From an uncultured Bacilli bacterium (lineage in GTDB: Bacteria > Bacillota_I > Bacilli_A > RF39 > UBA660): a stretch of 20,350 bases of DNA. Under the pieces are notes generated by a model. It made no database searches, was not told the origin of the DNA, and saw only the letters and a program-made list of their open reading frames with translations. Shown here piece after piece: positions 13,614-20,350 of this stretch (the first letter of the stretch is position 1; each line of letters opens with the position of its first letter). The position numbers and the translations under genes are program-made. The stretch lies in contig CAKOOU010000017.1 in the NCBI GenBank assembly GCA_934098455.1, positions 1-20,350 of the forward strand, given 5' to 3'.

Positions 13614-13917
13614 ATATTTTTCCTATATTTTTAAATCCTTTATTTATTACAGTATCAATACCAGTAGATAAATGGTATCCGAAATTACTATAATTATTTT
13701 TATAATTAGTTTCATCTCTTACATATTCTTTAATATCTACATATTTTCCATTTTTTATATCTGTTTCAAATTCTTTCATTTTTTCATCAGTAATTATTTT
13801 ATTTTTACTAGCAACGTTATAATATCCTAAATCATCCATAATATAAAGTGTAAAATAAATTATAAATAAAATTAATAATACTCTTAAAAATATATTTTTC
13901 TTTTTCTTTTCTTCCAT
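13594..13917 (-). CDS. Small single-pass membrane protein of unknown function
   Basis: Hypothetical protein of 107 residues. It has a basic N-terminus (MEEKKKKN), one hydrophobic helix (about 8-26), a charged middle, and a C-terminal segment of alternating hydrophobic and basic residues (NFGYHLSTGIDTVINKGFK, then KILNKLFH) that could be an amphipathic helix lying on the membrane. I do not recognise a family. The start at 13917 is chosen because GGTGA lies five bases upstream; a GTG at 13926 overlaps that site. It begins one base after the spoIIP TGA stop and is almost certainly co-translated with it, so a role linked to SpoIIP or the envelope is plausible but unproven. Confidence 0.7.
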   Translation of the reverse strand: MEEKKKKNIFLRVLLILFIIYFTLYIMDDLGYYNVASKNKIITDEKMKEFETDIKNGKYVDIKEYVRDETNYKNNYSNFGYHLSTGIDTVINKGFKNIGKILNKLFH

Positions 13918-13918
13918 A

Positions 13919-14785
13919 TCATTCACCTAAATAATTTTTTATTGCAAGTGCTAAGACATTTAATGTATTTGATACACTTTCATATGTACTTTCTGGTCCA
14001 CCTACTTCAATTAATACACAATTTTTATTAAAATCTTGATTATATACACTCTTTTTTCTTGTAAATATACCTCTTGATATTTCTTTATTTATTTTTTCTA
14101 CTTCATTTATTAATTTAGTTGCAACATCTAAATTATCTTGATAATCATAATTATTACCCATAACAAACATTATTTTTGCATAATCTTTTCCATCAACAGT
14201 AACATTACTTAAATCATATTTTGTACTATCTCTATGTAAATCTATGTATAAATCTAAATCATTTCTACCTAAATTATTAAGCCAGTATTTACTCACTTCA
14301 TATGCATTATTATAGTTTACTCCTAACTTATTCATATCTGTTTTTAAATCACTATCTTCTACTATTACACCTATATTATATTGTTTTAATAAATCTTTTA
14401 GAATATAAGATGCTGTATGTACTGTAGGAGTTAAGTTATAATTTTCTATTGTTCTATATTCTTCTGTCTGGTGCGTATTATAAATATATATTCTTGGGTT
14501 CAACTCTTTTTCTTCTTTATTATTTTGTTTAAAAGTTACTTTATCAAATTTTATTTTATCAAAATCAGTTAATCCTATATTTATTAAATATTCACCTTTT
14601 AAATTAATATCTTTTAATGTAATTTCATTCATACTTGTTTTTTTAAATAAATTTATAATTTTTGTGTTTTTGAATATATTCAATCTACTAATAATAAATG
14701 AAAATGAAAAAGATATTAAAAGTATTAATAATATTTTTTTTATATTAATTTTTTTATTTTTTTTACTTTTAAATATCTTTTTCAT
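13919..14785 (-). CDS. spoIIP: SpoIIP-family cell-wall amidase
   Basis: Protein of 288 residues resembling stage II sporulation protein P, which in spore formers is an N-acetylmuramoyl-L-alanine amidase and endopeptidase that thins septal peptidoglycan before engulfment. A very basic N-terminus and a transmembrane helix (about 16-33) place the catalytic domain outside. The domain (about 97-288) shows IYIYNTHQTEEY with H105, a DLYIDLHRDS strand with H184, and VLIEVGGPEST with E260, matching the zinc-ligand and catalytic positions of the family. ATG at 14785 is preferred since GGTGA precedes it; ATG at 14797 has no ribosome-binding site. It follows polC by 55 bases with no terminator. No other sporulation gene is in the window, so the role may be sporulation or vegetative wall remodelling. 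Confidence 0.83.
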   Translation of the reverse strand: MKKIFKSKKNKKINIKKILLILLISFSFSFIISRLNIFKNTKIINLFKKTSMNEITLKDINLKGEYLINIGLTDFDKIKFDKVTFKQNNKEEKELNPRIYIYNTHQTEEYRTIENYNLTPTVHTASYILKDLLKQYNIGVIVEDSDLKTDMNKLGVNYNNAYEVSKYWLNNLGRNDLDLYIDLHRDSTKYDLSNVTVDGKDYAKIMFVMGNNYDYQDNLDVATKLINEVEKINKEISRGIFTRKKSVYNQDFNKNCVLIEVGGPESTYESVSNTLNVLALAIKNYLGE

Positions 14786-14840
14786 ATCATTCACCATATA
14801 TATAATAATATATATTTATTAAAAATATTGTTGTTTTTTG

Positions 14841-17800
14841 TTAGAATAAGCTTAATTGACTAGATTCTGGTAAATCATTTAAAACTCCAAGTGTTCTTAA
14901 TCTTTCTATTGCAGTTTGATTTACTTTTCCTCTATTTTGTAAGTCTTCTATACTTATAAATTTACCTTTTTTTCTTTCTTCAACTATTTGATTACATACT
15001 TGTACACCTAGTCCATCTAAACTACGCCATGGAAGTATTAAACTCTTTCCATCTTCATCTATTTTGAAATATTTTGCATCACTTTTTTCTAAATTAATAT
15101 TTTTGAAACTTAAACCACGACAAGTCATTTCTAGTGCTAAGTATAGCACATCTAAAGTATTTGATTCTTTGTTTGTCATTTCAAATCCTTTATTTTGTAG
15201 TTCTTCTATTTTAGCACGTATTGCACTTTCTCCTTTTATCATAGAGTCTACATCGAAGTCATCACAGCGTATTGAAAAATATGCTGCATAATACCAAATT
15301 GGATGATGTACTTTAAAGTATGCTATTCTGAATGCACTTATAACGTATGCTGCTGCATGTGCTTTTGGGAACATGTATTTTATTTTTCTACAAGAATCTA
15401 TAAACCAATCTTCTATTTTGGCATCTCTCATTTCTTTTTCCCATATTTTCCATGTTTCAGGGTCTTTGCTAGCCTTTCCTTTACGTACAAATTCCATTAT
15501 TTTAAATGCTTTTTTAGGTTCTAATCCATGATACATTAAATAAACCATTATATCATCACGACACCCTATTACATCTTTAAAATCTACTATATTGTTTCTA
15601 ATTAAATCCTGTGCATTACCTAACCAAACGTCAGTACCATGAGATAAACCTGATATTTTAATTAATTCAGAGAATGTTCCAGGCTTTGTATCAACAAGCA
15701 TTCCTATAACAAATTTTGTACCGAATTCTGGTACACCGAGTGTTCCTGTTTCACACATTATTTGTTCTTTAGTAACTCCTAAAGGTTCTGGAGATTTAAA
15801 TATATCCATAGTTGCTTTATCATCAAGTGGAACTTTAGTTACGTCCATTCCAGATAAGTCTTGCAACATACGAAGAACTGTTGGGTCATCGTGTCCTAAT
15901 ATATCAAGTTTTAATACATCTTGGTCTATTGCATGGTAATCAAAATGTGTTGTTCTCCATGCACTAGTTGGGTCATCTGCTGGGAATTGGAAAGGTGTAA
16001 AATCAAATACATCCATATATCCTGGAATAACTACAATGCCTCCTGGATGTTGTCCAGTTGTTCTTTTTATACCAGTACATCCTATTGCAAGTCTTTCTAT
16101 TTCCACACTTCTTAAATTTATTCCTTTTTCTTCTGTATATCCCTTTACAAAACCATATGCTGTTTTTTCAGCAACTGTACCAATAGTACCTGCTCTATAA
16201 ACATTATCTACACCGAATAATACTTTAGTATATTCATGTGCGCTTGCTTGATTGTCTCCAGAGAAATTTAAGTCGATATCTGGTACTTTATCCGCATTAA
16301 ATCCTAAGAATGTTGCGAATGGCATGTCTTGCCCAGCTTTATTATATGGAATATTACAATTAGGACACATTTTATCTGGTAAATCAAATCCACTTGAATA
16401 TTCACTACCTAATGCTTTACCATCTTCAAAAGTAAATTCACTTTTTTTACATTTATCACAAATATAGTGTGCTGGAAGTGGATTAACTTCTGTTATACCC
16501 ATCATAGTTGCTACAAACGAAGAACCTACACTACCACGAGAACCTACTAAATAACCATCATCATTTGAGTGTTTTACAAGTTTCTGAGCAATTAAATATA
16601 TAACGTCAAAACCTCCACCTATTATTCCACCTAGATTTTTTTTAGTTTCTTTATCTAACTTTTCTTCACTTAATTCTTCTTCACTATTTTTCTTTATGTT
16701 ATCTTTTGTTAATTCATAAACTTTATCATATCCATCTTTTATTATTTTACTTAAATCATCCATAAATTGTTTTTCAAATTCATCATCACTTAAATTAGGA
16801 TATTCTTCTTTAGTTTTATCACTAACAAGTTTTAAAATACCATCTCCATATAACTCTTGTGCTATACGTTTTTCTATATTAGTAGGAAGTGGATCACCAT
16901 ACATACTATGTGCTTTATCAAATACTAAATTATATACTTCTGTACGTGAATCTCCCATCTTAGGTGAGAAAGGTATACCACCAGTTTCAATTATAACTTC
17001 AATAATATCTACCATATCTACTATTTTTTTAGGATTATCAATTACTAATTCATGAGCTAAATCATCACCTAAAAATGCTAAATCATTTAACATTTCTTTT
17101 GTAGTTCTTAAATGATTTTCTGGTATATGTGTTATATTACTTCTATTAAGCGGATGTCTTCCACCACCAGGTACTTTCTGATTTATTATTATTTCTCTAT
17201 AAATTTTATCTTCTTTATTTAAATAGTGTACATCTCCAGTAGCAACTATTATTTTACCTTGGTCTTTAGTACATTCTATTATTTTTTTCATTGTAATTTC
17301 TAGTTCATATTCATTTTGAAAATCAGATTGGTCTATCAAGTGTGAATAACAATCTTTTGGTTGTATTTCAACATAATCATAAAAATCTATTATAGTTCTA
17401 AGTTCATCTTCACTTTTACTTCTTGCTTCTATAAATACTTCTGATTCATAACATCCACTACCAACTAATATACCATCTCTTAATTCTTCTAATTTACTTC
17501 TTAATATTCTTGGAGTTTTATATAAATATGTAGTATTAGCATAACTAATTATTTTAAATAGATTTTTTAATCCAGTTTTATTTTTTACAAGTAAATTTAC
17601 ATGATATGTTCTTCCATATTTATGTATTTCTTTTTTATCAACTAAGTTATTTAATTCGTTAACATTTTCATATTTTTTACTACTTAATTTTTTTAACATT
17701 TTATAAAGTACTAGTGCAGTTCCTTCTGCATCATAATCTGCTCTATGATGTGCATCTTCTGCCCATGGAACATTATATCTTTTAACTAATGCAGAAAGTC

Positions 17801-19376
17801 CATGTTTTGAATATTCTGAATCTAATGCACGAGATAATTCTAATGTATCGATTACAGTATTTTCAAATGTTCCTAGATTATATTTTTTATATGCCATTTC
17901 TAAAAATGATGTATCAAATTTTGCATTATGTGCTACCATAGGATAGTCTTTAAACCATTCAATAAATCTTTTTACAACAGTTTCTTCATCATCTTTACCA
18001 CGTAGCATATCATCAGTAATATTAGTTAATTCTGTTATTTTATATGGTAAAGGTCTCTTTGGATCTATAAGTTCATCAAATCTATCTATTATTTCTCCAT
18101 TATTAATTAAAACTGCTCCTATTTCGATTATTTGGTCATTTCCACCAGCATTAAAACCTGTAGTTTCTAAATCGAATACACAATATGTTGTATTCATTAA
18201 ATCATAATCACGTTCTCTAGTAACAATCCTTATAGTATCATCAACTAATGTAAGTTCACATCCATATATTGCCTTAAATTTATCTTTATCTTCCTTACCT
18301 TTATTATAATCTGTTACAAAATGGTATACATCTGGAAATGATTGACAACCATTATGGTCTGTTATACCAATTGCTTTGTGTCCCCAAGATGTAACAGTTT
18401 TTAAAAGCTTTTTAGCATCAACACATCCATCCATTTGACTCATCATAGTATGTGCATGTAATTCAATTCTCTTTTCTTCACTATCATCCATAACACTAGC
18501 ATTTTTACTAGGTATACTAGTTATATCTCTTAAATTCAAAACCATATCATGAGCATATTGGTCATTTTTTACATATCCTCTAAATTTATACCAATTACCA
18601 TTTTTTATTTTTTTACAAATACTTTTAAATTCATCTTCATCTTTAGAAAATATTTTAGCAAGTATACTATCTGTTTTATCACTTATTTTTAAAGTTAATA
18701 TTTTAAAATTACTTTTACTAGATTCAAATATTTCACTACCAAATACATAAGCTTCAACACAAGTATTATTATCTTCTCCCATTATACTATCTATAGTAGT
18801 TACTTTAGTTTTTATTTCTTCACCCATTATTATAGGATTTTCTTGTTTTTCTATCTTTATTTCTTTTCTAGATTCATTAATATCTTTTTTTACTTCTTCT
18901 TTTAATTCTAAATTTAATTTACACTCTATATCTATATTTTTATAACCTAAATGATTTAATTTATCTAATATACTATTCTTCTCTTTTTTTATTAAATCTT
19001 CTTCTACATTACTACTAACTTCAATTAATATAATATTATTATTTATACTAATATTGTTATTTATAATACTACTTATAGATGGTCTATCTTTTACAAGTTC
19101 ATTTAATAAATATTTAAAATATTCTAATATATCATTATCTTTAATATTATTATTATTAAAAACTATATTTATTTTACTAACTCCACTAATACCTTTACCA
19201 CAAAGATTTATTAATTTAGTAGCATTAGATGGATTAATATAATTATTATTTTCTATAAATACTGTCCAAGTTTCTTCTAATTTATTTACAAGTACTTTAA
19301 TTACTTTAGAATTATTAAAATCTTCTATTTCATTAAATCCAATTTTGTTAAAAAATCTATTTAATTTATTATCCAT
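14841..19376 (-). CDS. polC: DNA polymerase III PolC-type alpha subunit
   Basis: Replicative polymerase of 1511 residues, the Gram-positive PolC with built-in proofreading. Order: N-terminal domain (1-180), OB fold (about 190-285), PHP domain with HAHTMMSQMDG (307-317) and ITDH (338-341), DEDD 3'-5' exonuclease inserted in PHP with FDLETTG (401-407), HNAKFD (483-488) and HHRADYDAEG (543-552). The palm follows, with zinc cysteines C973, C976, C1004, C1007, catalytic PDIDLNF (1032-1038, D1033/D1035) and D1158 in KLDILG. The last residues QLSLF form a beta-clamp binding motif. A charged Lys/Glu-rich segment at about 876-913 appears as an insertion relative to Bacillus PolC before the GGGFDVIYLIAQKLVK stretch. 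The start has GGGTGG six bases upstream. It leads the polC-spoIIP-small protein unit. Confidence 0.98.
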   Translation of the reverse strand: MDNKLNRFFNKIGFNEIEDFNNSKVIKVLVNKLEETWTVFIENNNYINPSNATKLINLCGKGISGVSKINIVFNNNNIKDNDILEYFKYLLNELVKDRPSISSIINNNISINNNIILIEVSSNVEEDLIKKEKNSILDKLNHLGYKNIDIECKLNLELKEEVKKDINESRKEIKIEKQENPIIMGEEIKTKVTTIDSIMGEDNNTCVEAYVFGSEIFESSKSNFKILTLKISDKTDSILAKIFSKDEDEFKSICKKIKNGNWYKFRGYVKNDQYAHDMVLNLRDITSIPSKNASVMDDSEEKRIELHAHTMMSQMDGCVDAKKLLKTVTSWGHKAIGITDHNGCQSFPDVYHFVTDYNKGKEDKDKFKAIYGCELTLVDDTIRIVTRERDYDLMNTTYCVFDLETTGFNAGGNDQIIEIGAVLINNGEIIDRFDELIDPKRPLPYKITELTNITDDMLRGKDDEETVVKRFIEWFKDYPMVAHNAKFDTSFLEMAYKKYNLGTFENTVIDTLELSRALDSEYSKHGLSALVKRYNVPWAEDAHHRADYDAEGTALVLYKMLKKLSSKKYENVNELNNLVDKKEIHKYGRTYHVNLLVKNKTGLKNLFKIISYANTTYLYKTPRILRSKLEELRDGILVGSGCYESEVFIEARSKSEDELRTIIDFYDYVEIQPKDCYSHLIDQSDFQNEYELEITMKKIIECTKDQGKIIVATGDVHYLNKEDKIYREIIINQKVPGGGRHPLNRSNITHIPENHLRTTKEMLNDLAFLGDDLAHELVIDNPKKIVDMVDIIEVIIETGGIPFSPKMGDSRTEVYNLVFDKAHSMYGDPLPTNIEKRIAQELYGDGILKLVSDKTKEEYPNLSDDEFEKQFMDDLSKIIKDGYDKVYELTKDNIKKNSEEELSEEKLDKETKKNLGGIIGGGFDVIYLIAQKLVKHSNDDGYLVGSRGSVGSSFVATMMGITEVNPLPAHYICDKCKKSEFTFEDGKALGSEYSSGFDLPDKMCPNCNIPYNKAGQDMPFATFLGFNADKVPDIDLNFSGDNQASAHEYTKVLFGVDNVYRAGTIGTVAEKTAYGFVKGYTEEKGINLRSVEIERLAIGCTGIKRTTGQHPGGIVVIPGYMDVFDFTPFQFPADDPTSAWRTTHFDYHAIDQDVLKLDILGHDDPTVLRMLQDLSGMDVTKVPLDDKATMDIFKSPEPLGVTKEQIMCETGTLGVPEFGTKFVIGMLVDTKPGTFSELIKISGLSHGTDVWLGNAQDLIRNNIVDFKDVIGCRDDIMVYLMYHGLEPKKAFKIMEFVRKGKASKDPETWKIWEKEMRDAKIEDWFIDSCRKIKYMFPKAHAAAYVISAFRIAYFKVHHPIWYYAAYFSIRCDDFDVDSMIKGESAIRAKIEELQNKGFEMTNKESNTLDVLYLALEMTCRGLSFKNINLEKSDAKYFKIDEDGKSLILPWRSLDGLGVQVCNQIVEERKKGKFISIEDLQNRGKVNQTAIERLRTLGVLNDLPESSQLSLF

Positions 19377-19406
19377 ATAATACCACCCTACTTACTAACT
19401 TCTATT

Positions 19407-19435
19407 ATTATATCAAACAAAATAAATTAGAAAAA
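19407..19435 (-). promoter_or_regulatory. Promoter of polC
   Basis: Perfect TATAAT on the minus strand at 19407-19412; the -35 position 17 bases upstream is a poor TTTTTC that overlaps the end of the preceding terminator's T run. It gives a leader of about 25 bases containing GGGTGG. Confidence 0.55.
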
Positions 19436-19475
19436 GACTAATTAATATTATTTTTAATAATTTTTTAATTAGTCT
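19435..19475 (-). terminator. Strong terminator of the right-edge gene
   Basis: Perfect 11-bp stem (AGACTAATTAA at 19435-19445 with its complement at 19465-19475) enclosing a second 6-bp ATTATT/AATAAT hairpin, followed on the minus strand by TTTTTC. It lies 9 bases after the right-edge gene's stop and insulates polC. Confidence 0.85.
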
Positions 19476-19483
19476 CATTTTTA

Positions 19484-20350
19484 TTATTCTGTAACTATTT
19501 TATATGGGTCTGTGCTTGTTCCTATTCCAGTGAATTTGATATCGGCTTTTAAATTTACTGTTGGTCTAAAAGCATATGAATTGCTAACAAGGTCGAGAGT
19601 AATGTTACCACCTGAAACATCAACTAAACACTCGAGCGAATTATCACCTTTGTCGTGAGCAGATGGAGACAAAAGCAACCAACCAGAAGTAATGGAAGAA
19701 TTATATAAATAATATTTTTTATTTGTTTGGAAATATTTATACACTCCTGCATACGCTACCTCATCTGCTGTAAGTAATCCTATTGGATATTTTAAATTCC
19801 CATTTGTTTCTTTTCCATCTGGTAGTATACTTTTTGCTGTTGTATATCTTGAATAATTATCATTTGCTTTTTCTGCACATTTAAATGTTGGCGTAGAAGT
19901 TGTAATATCTATTCTTGCAGAACTATACATAAGTCTTTCTGTTGATGAGTAATATGTTACATTTGTCCCATATCCTTCTTGTGTTGCAAATCCGCCTATT
20001 CCACTTTTTGCGATTGTTTTATCTCCACAAAATAATGTGTCACTTAAATAACTTGTATAATTTATTTTTAGGTTATCTTCGTACCATTTGTCTACTGCAA
20101 TTTTAACAGTACTATCATTTTTATTTTCATGAGTTGCATCATACGTTGTACTTCCTGCTGTTCCATACATGTATCCTACATATGCATTGTCATCTTTATT
20201 AGTATTAAAAGTTGTTGTGATTGTATTACCACTTGAATCTTTTGCAACATCATCTAGTATTAATCTTATTGTTCCATCTCCATTTATTCTTACTATTCTC
20301 CAAGTTTTGTCTGCAAATGATACATAATTATCTATTACATTCCCTCTAAA
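19484..20350 (-). CDS. Secreted or surface protein, 5'-truncated at window edge
   Basis: The frame stays open to the last base, so the 288 residues seen are the C-terminal part of a longer protein; the ATG at 20170 is internal. The visible start contains WRIVRINGDGTIRLI, then YVGYMYGTAGSTTYDATHE and VDKWYEDNL, and the C-terminus ends in RPTVNLKADIKFTGIG followed by DPYKIVTE. From memory this pattern resembles large exported, prepilin-like or DUF6273-like proteins common in uncultivated gut Firmicutes. Thr, Ser, Asn, Gly and Tyr dominate, as expected outside the cell. There are three cysteines (FCGDK, KCAEK, ECLVD) and no C-terminal LPXTG-type signal or anchor, so it is not an evident substrate of the nearby sortase. 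Its base composition is a little richer in G+C than its neighbours. Function unknown. Confidence 0.75.
   Translation of the reverse strand, partial: FRGNVIDNYVSFADKTWRIVRINGDGTIRLILDDVAKDSSGNTITTTFNTNKDDNAYVGYMYGTAGSTTYDATHENKNDSTVKIAVDKWYEDNLKINYTSYLSDTLFCGDKTIAKSGIGGFATQEGYGTNVTYYSSTERLMYSSARIDITTSTPTFKCAEKANDNYSRYTTAKSILPDGKETNGNLKYPIGLLTADEVAYAGVYKYFQTNKKYYLYNSSITSGWLLLSPSAHDKGDNSLECLVDVSGGNITLDLVSNSYAFRPTVNLKADIKFTGIGTSTDPYKIVTE

Noticed and set aside
13919..13921. TGA read as tryptophan (Mycoplasma code)
   Set aside because: The TGA ends spoIIP exactly where the next gene's GGTGA and ATG occur, tryptophans elsewhere are TGG, and no ORF contains an internal TGA, so code 11 fits.

Overview
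The window is strongly AT-rich DNA from a low-GC Gram-positive bacterium. The evidence is a PolC-type replicase, a SUF system with SufU, a dnaG-rpoD-trmK macromolecular-synthesis operon, a class B-like sortase, SpoIIP, and AGGAGG/GGTGAT ribosome-binding sites. All large ORFs read through with TGG for tryptophan and no internal TGA, and one gene (spoIIP) ends in TGA directly before a new ribosome-binding site and start. The standard bacterial code 11 therefore fits better than the Mycoplasma code. My best guess is an uncultivated, host-associated member of the Bacilli near the RF39/Erysipelotrichales/'Tenericutes' groups; this is inference from gene content. The left edge (a C10 run) and the right edge (a gene open to the last base) look like contig or window ends.

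Layout. 1-137: short edge region with no convincing gene. 138-3155 (minus): suf unit sufC-sufD(short)-sufS-sufU for Fe-S cluster assembly, closed by a hairpin terminator on the sufU stop codon; no sufB is present. 3156-3459: non-coding gap with a candidate promoter and intrinsic terminator, possibly a leader/attenuator or a small RNA. 3460-6923 (minus): dnaG-rpoD-trmK with overlapping ends. 7036-9536 (minus): lemA followed by a DUF2207 membrane protein, with a weak hairpin between them and a terminator on the last stop codon. 9542-10852 (minus): trigger factor as a single gene with its own promoter and terminator. 10914-11771 (plus): six tRNA genes, Lys(CTT), Ile(GAT), Glu(TTC), Glu(TTC), a CAT tRNA and Leu(TAG), split by internal promoters and terminators. 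11888-13588 (plus): a sortase with a large extra N-terminal domain. 13594-19412 (minus): polC-spoIIP-small membrane protein. 19435-20350 (minus): 3' part of a secreted or surface protein and its terminator.

Most of the window is core housekeeping: replication (PolC, DnaG), transcription (sigma A), translation (tRNAs, TrmK, trigger factor) and Fe-S assembly. The envelope genes are the accessory part: LemA/DUF2207, sortase, SpoIIP, the 107-aa membrane protein and the right-edge protein. I see no insertion sequence, CRISPR array, prophage or defence island. The least conventional items are the sortase architecture, the reduced SUF operon, terminators placed on stop codons, and a pair of direct repeats at the dnaG promoter.
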